From positions 1 through 64,000 of the forward strand of contig JAQBOM010000016.1 in the NCBI GenBank assembly GCA_028288025.1: DNA of 64,000 nucleotides, written 5' to 3'. Shown piece after piece: positions 1 to 8,080 of this stretch (position 1 is its first letter; every line of letters begins with the position of its first letter). A model generated the notes under the pieces. That model was not told where the DNA came from. It did no database searches and was given only the letters and a program-made list of their open reading frames with translations. The translations under genes and the position numbers were made by a program. The DNA comes from Mucilaginibacter sp. (lineage in GTDB: Bacteria > Bacteroidota > Bacteroidia > Sphingobacteriales > Sphingobacteriaceae).

Positions 1-874
1 CTGTTATCTCGGTTTTGAACTCATCCGTAAACTTTTCCATAAGGGCATCGTTGGGCTGGGATTTTTCAATATCTACAAAATTAGCCCAGTCGAAGCCAAT
101 AAAACAGGCATTTACTTCTAACCAATCATCGCCCTTTGGCTTTGCTGGATTAAGGAAGTCTAAAACAGCCTGCCGCAAAGTGGCATCTTCTATTTCAATA
201 TGATTGTTAACGACTGAAACCTCAAACTCCTTTTTATGCAGGTGGAAATCGATGACCGAAGCTATACAGGAACTGAACGCGTTGTCCTTAACCTTATTCA
301 GTTTGGATTCACAATAAAAGAAGCATTTTTTGTCATTTACGATACCTACATGAATACCATCGGAACCTTTGTAGTTTTCACCGCTTGTTGTCTTTAAGGC
401 CATTTTACTAACGATCTGTGGCGATTTCAGGTATGATTCCAAAAGAAAATAAAGCGCGATCTCGCCGAGTTCACCTGACCGGCTCGCACCGCTTCTGCCA
501 TTTTCAGAGTCTTTGGGATTAAAAAATTTGTCTCTTGCCTCTATAAAAAGTTGCTGGACTTCGAAAACGTTGGCTGACTTGTAGCGTTGTTTAGAAAAAC
601 AGTACTGGACGAGATAACCCGAAAGTGTTTTTAAAAAGTCGCTTTCGCGGTCGACACAATCGTGGTATTTAATAAAGTGAAACGATGCCTGTAGTCGGTC
701 GTTGATAGCACAGTCTTCCTGAATGTGGTCGACAATATTGGCATAATGGTCCGGATTGACATCTAATTCTGCCGATAAGTCATCGGGTTTAGCCTTGGCG
801 GTTTCTCCCATTAGGATCAAATGGTTGTATAAGGTGTTCGAATTGTAGGTTTTAACCGCTATAAAACTAATCAT
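1..874 (-). CDS. hamA: HamA-like DUF1837 protein of a Hachiman defence system (3' end cut by window)
   Basis: Reading the minus strand from the ATG at 874 gives an open frame of 291 codons that runs off the left edge, so the C-terminus is missing. It carries the DUF1837/HamA signature: GELGEIALYFLLE (about residues 134-146), GSDGIHV (170-176) and FYCESK (186-191). E138, D172, E189 and K191 fit the E...D...ExK order of a PD-(D/E)XK nuclease. In known Hachiman systems HamA is the nuclease effector held by the helicase HamB, encoded just downstream; here that would lie left of the window. An alternative in-frame ATG at 904 adds ten hydrophobic residues and looks less likely. It is divergent from the gene at 1050. 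The family call is from recalled motifs, not a search. Confidence 0.75.
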   Translation of the reverse strand, partial: MISFIAVKTYNSNTLYNHLILMGETAKAKPDDLSAELDVNPDHYANIVDHIQEDCAINDRLQASFHFIKYHDCVDRESDFLKTLSGYLVQYCFSKQRYKSANVFEVQQLFIEARDKFFNPKDSENGRSGASRSGELGEIALYFLLESYLKSPQIVSKMALKTTSGENYKGSDGIHVGIVNDKKCFFYCESKLNKVKDNAFSSCIASVIDFHLHKKEFEVSVVNNHIEIEDATLRQAVLDFLNPAKPKGDDWLEVNACFIGFDWANFVDIEKSQPNDALMEKFTDEFKTEIT

Positions 875-1049
875 ATAAATATATAATATATAGCACCTTA
901 TCATAAATTTAATCGCTATTGGTATATTTTTAGCCTGACAACTATTCCTGAATTAGCAATAATACTAAAAATATTAGCAATTTAAAAATAGATTTTCAGG
1001 TTTTAGGGAGTCAGGATGAACAATAGCAGAATGGCTATCTTTATAAAAT

Positions 1050-2774
1050 ATGGAAGTCATATTAACGCCCGAATTTAAGGACCTTTTTCCAGGTGAAGCA
1101 GCTAAAGTTGAGGAATTGCTTGATGATGTACCATCCATATTGACCATTCAATTGATGGCGTTGATAAATGCGGAATTATATTCCAATGATAAGGGCCAGG
1201 AAACACAGGTCAAGCTCATGAACCTGATGATGACTTTGCAAAACCCGGAAACCAGGATGAAAATTATTGCGGAAGCCCTCAAAAAAATGAGCCAGCACAA
1301 GCCCGGTGAATCAACTTATTTTTTTACCGCTTCTTATTGCATGAATTTTATGCATTACGAATTAGTCAATTTCAGAGATCTGCCGGATGATGACTTAAGC
1401 CCTCAACAGGAGCTGAATGTTTTCAAGGCGTATTTTTTAATTGCCGAACAGTATGCCAATAATAAAAAACAAGATATTCCAGACATTTCTTTTGACGACC
1501 CGCACTATTTTGGCAAAATGATGTGGCCGTCTTTACTTGATCAATTTGAATTAAGTCAGCCGGTCAATCCCTATTTAACCATGCTCAGGGGAATCGTATT
1601 TCTTAATTACCTGCAGTTTCATTCACCTTATAGCGATTATGTATTAAGATATTTGGGGCACCACGGCAGGCCTACTATGCAATACATCCTGGATATTTTC
1701 CAGATCTTATTGACCAATTATCGTTCCCTTGCCGAAGGTGGCACTGGAACGTCTTCATTTGTAGTAAGAAAATCAGAAGGCTTCCATACGATCTTCGCAC
1801 AGTTTACACTCGACCTTAAAGACTATCAGCAAACTTATGCGGGGGATAAAAGCAATTATTCCGGTATAAAGGCCAAGCCATTGCTTAAATTGAATGATGA
1901 TACCTGGATTGTCCTCAACTGGACCTTCTTGGGTAATAAAATGTATGAAGGACTGCTGTTTGATTTTTACGAGCGATCAGGAATTAGCGAACACCCGCAT
2001 TTTAAAAAATTCACCGACCTGAAACGGGTAACTGGGAGCCAAATCACTGAAACTTTCCTCGTTCGTAAATTATTGAAAGCTACTTTTAAAGTTAAACATC
2101 AAATATTGCTTTTTGATGAGGACCGTATCCCGGGCTTCCCTGACGCTTATTACCGCAAAGGCCATAAAGTTTTCCTTTTTGAGATCAAGGATGCTTATTT
2201 CCCGGCTGCGGTCATTAACTCGTTTTCTTATGAAAAGATCATGGAAGTCATTGATCAAAAAATGAATAATAAGAGCAAAGGCACAGGGCAATTGATCAAG
2301 CAACTATTAAGCTTGTCCCAAGTCCCTTTTGAAAATTCGCAAGGATACAAGCATGCCCGAAATCTAGAAATTTATCCGGTCATTATATATGGTGACATCT
2401 TTTTTAATATGCCCGGCGTAAATCAATACCTGAAGGAATCATTCTGTAAACAAATTGTGGAGAATAACGCTCGCCAACTTTTCAAGAAAGTACATCCGTT
2501 GACCTTTATCAATATCAGTTTTTTTCTCCAATATTTCGACCTGATGCAAACACCTGAAACCCAGCTGGACGCTTTAATTACTGATTATCATCAACACCTT
2601 GCTCGGGTCAGAAAGAGATTTAACCGCACTCACGAAATGATCGATCACTTTGAAATGCATGCGCCATTTGAGCACATCGCCAGAAAATCTTTACGTGAGG
2701 ACTTCGGTATTCGAGATTACGTGAAAGCCAGCTTGGACGCGCTGGATATTACAGAGGGATTACCAAAAGGCTGA
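1050..2774 (+). CDS. uncharacterised protein with PD-(D/E)XK-like nuclease motif
   Basis: 574 residues, not recognised as a named family. The first 330 residues or so look mostly helical and acidic. Around residues 360-382 there is a strand-turn-strand segment FPDAYYRKGHKVFLFEIKD: P364-D365, then E378-x-K380, the spacing expected of a PD-(D/E)XK nuclease core. An upstream acidic helix could supply the remaining ligand. The C-terminal 150 residues contain many Arg and His. The gene sits alone between a divergent hamA and a toxin-like remnant, inside the defence island, which fits a nuclease effector. The start ATG is preceded by TATCTTTA, close to the Bacteroidota -7 element. Function is inference; the motif is seen directly. 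Confidence 0.55.
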   Translation: MEVILTPEFKDLFPGEAAKVEELLDDVPSILTIQLMALINAELYSNDKGQETQVKLMNLMMTLQNPETRMKIIAEALKKMSQHKPGESTYFFTASYCMNFMHYELVNFRDLPDDDLSPQQELNVFKAYFLIAEQYANNKKQDIPDISFDDPHYFGKMMWPSLLDQFELSQPVNPYLTMLRGIVFLNYLQFHSPYSDYVLRYLGHHGRPTMQYILDIFQILLTNYRSLAEGGTGTSSFVVRKSEGFHTIFAQFTLDLKDYQQTYAGDKSNYSGIKAKPLLKLNDDTWIVLNWTFLGNKMYEGLLFDFYERSGISEHPHFKKFTDLKRVTGSQITETFLVRKLLKATFKVKHQILLFDEDRIPGFPDAYYRKGHKVFLFEIKDAYFPAAVINSFSYEKIMEVIDQKMNNKSKGTGQLIKQLLSLSQVPFENSQGYKHARNLEIYPVIIYGDIFFNMPGVNQYLKESFCKQIVENNARQLFKKVHPLTFINISFFLQYFDLMQTPETQLDALITDYHQHLARVRKRFNRTHEMIDHFEMHAPFEHIARKSLREDFGIRDYVKASLDALDITEGLPKG

Positions 2775-2777
2775 AAG

Positions 2778-3182
2778 ATGGAAGTGCAAAAACAATATCT
2801 CACCGCTGAACATATCGCCTGGATCGAGCAAAAAGCATAGGATCCGATCTGGCGTATGGGTATTTTGGCGGCTATGCGAAAGGAATGGTATGGCATTATG
2901 CGCGTTTCATCATCAGGGCTGATTCATATCCATGGCAACGGCGATACCGGCTGGGCACATATTATCAGTCGGCACAGTTATTATTCTAACGATTTGTATT
3001 TTGGTGAAGGTGCTTTGGGTGAGCCCAGCAGATTTCAATCATCAGGGATACCTATTTTTGATTGGACACAGATAGCCGACGATGTTTTCTTGTTGGGAGA
3101 AATAGATACTAACGCCCATCCGGACGCTGCAACTGCAGCGATTCTAATTTTTAGTAAGCATCATCCTCGTCGATCTTGTTGA
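2778..3182 (+). pseudogene. truncated toxin-like remnant (possible BECR/EndoU-type domain)
   Basis: One reading frame from 2778 is broken by a TAG at 2838-2840 and then stays open to 3182, with an internal ATG at 2856. After about 40 residues it contains GDTGWAHIISRHSYYS and later a segment with FGEGALGEPSRFQSS; the G-W-x-H-I-x-x-R-H pattern resembles BECR-fold toxin nucleases (Barnase/EndoU/Colicin E5-RelE group). The last 11 or so codons are antisense to the end of the convergent PIN gene, so the natural C-terminus seems lost. The likely reading is a decayed toxin gene cut by recombination, or a real short gene starting at 2856. The fold assignment is a weak guess. Confidence 0.35.
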
Positions 3183-4254
3183 TTTCGATGCTCTGGCATT
3201 CCAGTTTGGAGTTGATGATCAGGGTGACATCGAATGAAACCGTGTCGGTTTGACCGACCAGCATGACGTGCCGGTTCCAATCCGGCTCGATTACGCTGTA
3301 TCCGTGATCTCTGGAACTGTAGAATTCGGATTTGTCGACAAAAAGTTCAAGTTCAGATTCCACATTTATACGGAGTTCAACCACAAATTCGTCGGCGCTT
3401 AGCTTTTTGACGGTTAAGTTTTTGAGTTCGAAATTCTCGTCATAAGCCATCACCTCACGTTCATCGTCTGCATAATCACCTGGTGCGGTAAATTCGAAAT
3501 CGCCGACTTTATGGCCGACATATTCCTTGTCCAAAAAGTCCGTTATGATCGATTTTAATTCAAAATCCCAAAATTCATGGTTGTTTAACCGGTCTTTAAA
3601 AGTATCGGCCTGTACTTCGTAAAGGCTGAGTCTGACGTCTACGAAGTCTTTTATATTGCGGTAGATCGTAATGGTTTCGCTTTGCAGTCCTTGTTCTTCG
3701 AGCTCAGCGACCAGATCTTCGTGCAGTTTATTTCCCGACAAAAAATCGATATGGTTATCAGTAATGAACACTAATTCCGGCGTTGAGGCGATCTCTACCT
3801 CAGCCAGTGAGATCAGCGATTTGATATTTTCCCAGATCAGGTTGTCACGATACCCTTTTTCATTAGTGTTGAATGGCTTCTTTTTAAGCATGGCCTTCTT
3901 AACCAGGAAACGGTGATCCGTTTCCGGAATAGGCATCACCGTGACATTGTACTTAGCAAATAACTCGGTGAGCCGTTGCCGGTAACTGTCGACCGATCGG
4001 TCAACGAAATCCTTTTCCAAAGGACTTTTTTGCGGTTCGGTCGTGAAATCAGTAATAGTGTCTAGTTCTGATTCGATATCCTTTTGTGCTTTTTCCAAAC
4101 GCTGCCGGAACTTGTTGACGATCTCCTCGAATACAACTTCTGGTATATAGAGATCCAGGTTGCCATTTTTTAATTCTTCGAGCAAGATCTTCGCCGTAGG
4201 TTTCTTGAAATTAAAATCCCCGAAAATAGCATTGGTATCTAAAACGACTTTCAT
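3151..4254 (-). CDS. PIN-domain ribonuclease-like protein (DUF4935 type) with C-terminal extension
   Basis: 367 residues. The N-terminus MKVVLDTNAIFGDF is a classic PIN-domain opening, with D6 as first metal ligand; E43/E44, D137 and D166 (in VFITDNHID) are in the right order for the rest of the acidic centre. The PIN part covers about residues 1-185 and is interrupted by a long charged helix (48-100), as in DUF4935 proteins. Residues 200-367 form a beta-rich acidic domain not recognised here. Last gene of a five-gene operon: its start lies 1 nt after the stop of the protease gene at 4256. PIN domains are usually ssRNA or tRNA nucleases, so this is a plausible toxic effector. No antitoxin-like small ORF is adjacent. 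Confidence 0.75.
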   Translation of the reverse strand: MKVVLDTNAIFGDFNFKKPTAKILLEELKNGNLDLYIPEVVFEEIVNKFRQRLEKAQKDIESELDTITDFTTEPQKSPLEKDFVDRSVDSYRQRLTELFAKYNVTVMPIPETDHRFLVKKAMLKKKPFNTNEKGYRDNLIWENIKSLISLAEVEIASTPELVFITDNHIDFLSGNKLHEDLVAELEEQGLQSETITIYRNIKDFVDVRLSLYEVQADTFKDRLNNHEFWDFELKSIITDFLDKEYVGHKVGDFEFTAPGDYADDEREVMAYDENFELKNLTVKKLSADEFVVELRINVESELELFVDKSEFYSSRDHGYSVIEPDWNRHVMLVGQTDTVSFDVTLIINSKLECQSIEINKIDEDDAY

Positions 4255-4255
4255 A

Positions 4256-5023
4256 TTATTGTCCAGTTTCCTGCGTATCGATGTGAATGTTGAGATATTT
4301 CTTTAATTCCCGGGCCGAAAATCCGTAAATATATTTTTGGCCAACAAACCCATGCGCTACAAAAGCAACCGGATCACCTGTTTCGCCGCATATCGGTGCG
4401 CCGCTGGTTCCCTGGAAGTCCTTTTCGTCCTTCACGACTTCGCCCAATTCGAATCGTTCAAAATCTCCGATCCTTGCATCATATGCCATTCCAAGCACGA
4501 ATTTATCCGTTTGGATTAACTGATTATTTTTAAATGATCCGCGTATCCGGCCATAAAAGGAATAACCTTGCGCCTTGTCAGGAATCGTATCCAAATCAGT
4601 GTGCACCATTCGTTTTTTATCGGCAGTAACTAATACGTCCTCGAAAGTTTTCTCAGGTTGCTCAATAGAAAAATTCATTTCTCTGATCTCGGCATAAGTA
4701 ATATCCAGTGTTTTTAATTGTTTGAACACAGGGTCATCCCTGTCTAAGCCTTCGATTTTATACTGGTCAATATAGTTAAGCTGCGGTACGACATAAACGC
4801 TGCGTTTACCCTCAGTCGAACTACCGGTGTCAATCACCGCACGCAAATTAAGCTTATCGGTCACATGCTGTACCGAAATAAAAAATAAACGGCTCCGATA
4901 AACGATCAGCGTACCCGAGCCAACAGATACCGGCGAGCCGGTGTCTTTATTTTCCATGATAACGTTAACGGTTGATTTAACGACATGATTGATCAAATCG
5001 GCTTTTAGCTGTTGGGCATCCAT
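4256..5023 (-). CDS. trypsin-like serine protease domain protein
   Basis: 255 residues, no signal peptide, so probably cytoplasmic. It shows the two-barrel trypsin-like layout: VGSGTLIVYRSRLFFISVQHV supplies catalytic H53, DFQGTSGAPI supplies nucleophile S207, and D107 in LDITYAEI is the best candidate for the third residue. Trypsin-like domains of this kind are common in multi-gene conflict systems, where they act as effectors or process partner proteins (established for the general class, not for this gene). It is followed 1 nt later by the PIN gene and preceded 13 nt upstream by the GNAT-HExxH gene, so all are likely on one mRNA. Confidence 0.75.
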   Translation of the reverse strand: MDAQQLKADLINHVVKSTVNVIMENKDTGSPVSVGSGTLIVYRSRLFFISVQHVTDKLNLRAVIDTGSSTEGKRSVYVVPQLNYIDQYKIEGLDRDDPVFKQLKTLDITYAEIREMNFSIEQPEKTFEDVLVTADKKRMVHTDLDTIPDKAQGYSFYGRIRGSFKNNQLIQTDKFVLGMAYDARIGDFERFELGEVVKDEKDFQGTSGAPICGETGDPVAFVAHGFVGQKYIYGFSARELKKYLNIHIDTQETGQ

Positions 5024-5036
5024 ATATACAAATTGA

Positions 5037-6131
5037 TTAAGGTAAGTATTTGTTAAGTCTTTGGTGGCTCAGGTGGATAAATGAGGGCCAATTGTGGCAG
5101 TAATATATCTTATTTTTTAGCCATTGCTCCCCTTTGTTCCAGGCATCGGTCTCCCGTTCATATTTAGCCTGACTGAAAAGCACGGTTTCGTTTTCGGTCG
5201 GGAATTCCTGGCAAGCGTGCCCATACTCATGGGCAATAGACCAGATGATGCTCAGCGGATCATCCCGGTTAGCCAAGCCAACTGTTAATACTTTTTCGTA
5301 GCGGGTTCGGTCCAGATGACAATCTGGACGCCTAATGCAAAATTCTACCCGGACACCTTTGGCATGTACCGCAGTAAACAGGTCGGTCATCAGTTCATCA
5401 TGCGGTGCAAGTTCGGGAACATCTTTAACCATCCGGCGCCAATCGTTGTAGCCGCTGACTTCGGGTGTACCCTGCAATTGTCTTAACCGTTCATGAACTT
5501 GTTCTGTTGTCGGCGGCTTAAATTTGATGGGCAAACGATAGATAGCAGGCCATACTTCGATCTCGGCAGGAATCAGCAGTTCGGCCCCCACCGTGCTCAT
5601 TAATTTCAATGAACTGGTGTTGTCCGGCCGCACTTCGAAATACAACTCGTTAATTCCCGCTTTGGCGCAATACACGGCAACGGTTTTAAAAGCCGCCAAC
5701 GCGTAACCTTTCCCGCGATAATCTTTAAGCAATGCGATATCAACCGTATAGGGCGACAATGCCTTTTCCCTGGCGTCGGTCAAGTTCGGTTTGTCGATAG
5801 CTTCGGCTAAGGCGTTTATATCGGGCACATATCCCGGCAACTTCGTTTTCTCATGTTCTAAGGCTTTGAAGGCGTCATGTGATTTTTTGAGCGCAATAAA
5901 GCCAATCAAAGCTTGATTGTCAACGTAAATACCCCAATACTGGCAGTACGCTGGATGCTCGTTGATGATTGGCAGGGTTTGCAGAATTTGTTCTTTGCTT
6001 AATTCCCTGAACTGGTCAAAGAATTTGACGACATCCGGATCGCTGGCGACTTGATAAAACGCCTCCGGATCGGCCCGGTGCAGATATTGTAATTGCACGA
6101 TAGGTAATTCCGTTTTGTTGTTTTCGTCCAT
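5037..6131 (-). CDS. GNAT acetyltransferase fused to HExxH metallopeptidase-like domain
   Basis: 364 residues with two parts. Residues about 10-205 are a GNAT fold: strand YTVDIALL then the acetyl-CoA loop DYRGKGYALAAF (R139-G-K-G-Y-A144), followed by FEVRPDNTSSLKLMSTVGA typical of the GNAT C-terminal helix. Residues about 210-364 hold IIWSIAHEYGHACQEFP, with HEYGH at 301-305 as zinc motif and a downstream RETDAW (326-331) offering the third ligand, similar to ImmA/IrrE-type peptidases. A GNAT joined to an HExxH peptidase is unusual. It lies 3 nt after the ATPase-nuclease gene and 13 nt before the protease gene. The activity of each half and the target are unknown. Confidence 0.7.
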   Translation of the reverse strand: MDENNKTELPIVQLQYLHRADPEAFYQVASDPDVVKFFDQFRELSKEQILQTLPIINEHPAYCQYWGIYVDNQALIGFIALKKSHDAFKALEHEKTKLPGYVPDINALAEAIDKPNLTDAREKALSPYTVDIALLKDYRGKGYALAAFKTVAVYCAKAGINELYFEVRPDNTSSLKLMSTVGAELLIPAEIEVWPAIYRLPIKFKPPTTEQVHERLRQLQGTPEVSGYNDWRRMVKDVPELAPHDELMTDLFTAVHAKGVRVEFCIRRPDCHLDRTRYEKVLTVGLANRDDPLSIIWSIAHEYGHACQEFPTENETVLFSQAKYERETDAWNKGEQWLKNKIYYCHNWPSFIHLSHQRLNKYLP

Positions 6132-6134
6132 GTA

Positions 6135-7265
6135 TTATTTGTTATCAGGCTTGGTGATCATTGTACTCAGCTTCAGAAAGTCGATGAGCTGCATTTGATG
6201 TTCGAATTTTGTTTTGAAGGTCTTAGCGTCCGGCGAAAAATAAGAACTGGTGATCACCATACCAGCGGTCGCCCGGTCCGCACTCATTCGTCCGATCAGG
6301 TCGCTGATCACGCTTACGCCGACCGGATTACCGGGCGCATACCTTTTACATTCCGCATAAATCAGAAAATTACCAATGTCCCGCTGATCCAAAATGATTA
6401 AATCTTTGCCACCGTCCCGGGTCTCTTTGGTCAGTTCTACGCTATAGCCCCTTTCTTCGAAGATCTCGGCCACCATCATCTCAAACTGCCGGGGCGATAA
6501 TTGATATACTGCCTCTGGCCGGCGGCCGATCTTATCTAATATCTTTTTATTCACCAGCCGAATGTCGGTAATAATCTTCGGCGGTTCTTCCAGGATGATC
6601 TTCGGTCTTTCCAGTCCCTCAATCAACATGGGGTTTTGGTAAATGAACTCGCATTCATCCTTGACAAGCATGTTCAGCGCAGACAAAACAGCCCGGGGAT
6701 TGCCGTTAAACTCCTGCATCAGTTCCCTAATCGTCAGCACCGCGTCGGGGTGTTCGTTACGTTCATTATAGAAAATGTCGACCAACCGATCGATATCCCT
6801 CTCGTTCAGTCCCTGCAGCCGTAAGGTCCGGGCATTGTTTTCAAAAACCTTTTCATTGATCTGTCGGCGTGCAGACAAGATCACCCTGTAACCGGTCTTT
6901 CGCCCCTCTTTCATGAGGGTGGCGATCTTTTCCTTGATCGCGGCCGAGCGGATATCCTGGAACCCGTCTATGATCAACAGGCCCGGCGGCTCATTGAACC
7001 TGGTCACCGGTCTCGGGATCAGATACGGCGCTAATAAGGACTCATCCAGTTCGATCTCATAGCCGCTACGAAAGCCAATCCGTTCATACCCAAGGGGGTT
7101 TTCCAGTCGAAAAGCCTCTAAAAGCGCCGTCTTTCCAATGCCCTGTTCACCATACAGAACCAGATGATCATGCCGGAGAATTTGTGCCATTTGATTGAAC
7201 TCGTCACGTCTACTCCGGCGAATGAGTTGTTTAAAGTGTTCGTCGTCGGAGATATCAAGCTTCAT
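6135..7265 (-). CDS. P-loop NTPase (STAND-like) fused to Mrr-type restriction endonuclease
   Basis: 376 residues. The N-terminal ATPase has Walker A GEQGIGKTALL (39-49), Walker B GLLIIDGFQD (D100) and ILSARR (sensor-like, 130-134); residues 145-205 look like a winged-helix lid. The C-terminal domain from about 255 is Mrr-like: LSPRQFEMMVAEIFEERGY, then GGKDLII (D288) and IYAECKRY (E305, K307), followed by NPVGVSVISDL, the usual Mrr ending. This is a one-chain sensor plus DNA nuclease architecture. The start overlaps the preceding adaptor gene by 11 nt, which suggests translational coupling and equal amounts of the two products. What triggers it is unknown. Confidence 0.85.
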   Translation of the reverse strand: MKLDISDDEHFKQLIRRSRRDEFNQMAQILRHDHLVLYGEQGIGKTALLEAFRLENPLGYERIGFRSGYEIELDESLLAPYLIPRPVTRFNEPPGLLIIDGFQDIRSAAIKEKIATLMKEGRKTGYRVILSARRQINEKVFENNARTLRLQGLNERDIDRLVDIFYNERNEHPDAVLTIRELMQEFNGNPRAVLSALNMLVKDECEFIYQNPMLIEGLERPKIILEEPPKIITDIRLVNKKILDKIGRRPEAVYQLSPRQFEMMVAEIFEERGYSVELTKETRDGGKDLIILDQRDIGNFLIYAECKRYAPGNPVGVSVISDLIGRMSADRATAGMVITSSYFSPDAKTFKTKFEHQMQLIDFLKLSTMITKPDNK

Positions 7266-7944
7266 CTCCCGGGCCCTCTATTTGCCCATTATCCTGATAC
7301 TTGTCCAGCGCGGTCAATGGCTCCAGTACTAATTTCATGACCATCTGCCGGATATCTACATCGCTGTAGCCTAATTTTTTAAGCGTATCAATGCGGGCAT
7401 TAAGGATGCTGTTCTCTTTTTCCACGATATCCAGGTCGCCTTTCCTCTTTTCCTGCGCTTCCCGCCAGTCCCGGTCTTTTCTTCTTTCATGACGGTCTTT
7501 CAGATATTCGCGCATTTGATTGAGCGGGTTCATTGTCCCCAAGACCTCCCAAAAACCAGGTGACTGGATATTTACTTTTGATAAGAGCAATCGTTCGGAT
7601 GGCGGCACCAGCGTGACCACATTCAATGGCTCATAGTAACTGGCCAATGGCGGTAACAGTCGGCGTCCGTCAAAATAGAATGACTCCATCAATTGATAAA
7701 GACGCTCATAGTCATAACTAATATCCTTGAAACGGGAACCCTTTAGAAATTCCTGCACCAGTTTCTCTCTGCGTAAGGAAGTTAACAAGCCGCGCTCCAC
7801 GTCATCGGGAAGACTTCGCACAATAAAATCGAATGCATATAACGAATTATATGTAGTTTCCAACTCGTTCAAAAAGCCGGTGATCTCGCTAATACTGCCG
7901 AGACGTTCTGCTTTAATCTTTAAAGTGGTTGTTTCAAAGGCCAT
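7255..7944 (-). CDS. conserved uncharacterised coiled-coil adaptor-like protein, first gene of operon
   Basis: 229 residues. The first 60 residues look like a small alpha/beta domain beginning with GSISEITGFLNELETTYNSLY. The middle holds PGFWEVLGTMNPL, a motif I recall from uncharacterised proteins beside conflict-system genes. The following stretch (about 145-200) is a highly charged coiled coil, LKDRHERRKDRDWREAQEKR, and the end has LGYSDVDIRQMVMKL and YQDNGQIEG. No enzyme motif is visible. As the first gene of a five-gene operon, overlapping the ATPase-nuclease gene by 11 nt, it may act as a sensor or scaffold. Family function is unknown. Confidence 0.7.
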   Translation of the reverse strand: MAFETTTLKIKAERLGSISEITGFLNELETTYNSLYAFDFIVRSLPDDVERGLLTSLRREKLVQEFLKGSRFKDISYDYERLYQLMESFYFDGRRLLPPLASYYEPLNVVTLVPPSERLLLSKVNIQSPGFWEVLGTMNPLNQMREYLKDRHERRKDRDWREAQEKRKGDLDIVEKENSILNARIDTLKKLGYSDVDIRQMVMKLVLEPLTALDKYQDNGQIEGPGDEA

Positions 7945-8069
7945 AGTTTAGGTATTGGTTGATTTGTTAAAGTTATCATATCTGATTTTATTCGTGATAA
8001 TATTTTTAATTATAAAATGATACTTCTTGTTACGCGGATAAATAGCGTATCTATATACCAGACAACCCT

Positions 8070-8077
8070 TATCTTTG
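8070..8077 (+). promoter_or_regulatory. Bacteroidota -7 element TATCTTTG just upstream of the coiled-coil gene
   Basis: TATCTTTG fits TAnnTTTG and ends only 3 nt before the ATG at 8081. If active, transcription would start at or just after the start codon, so either the mRNA is leaderless or this match is not the promoter. No clear TTG is found 19-21 nt upstream. Confidence 0.35.
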
Positions 8078-8080
8078 ATT

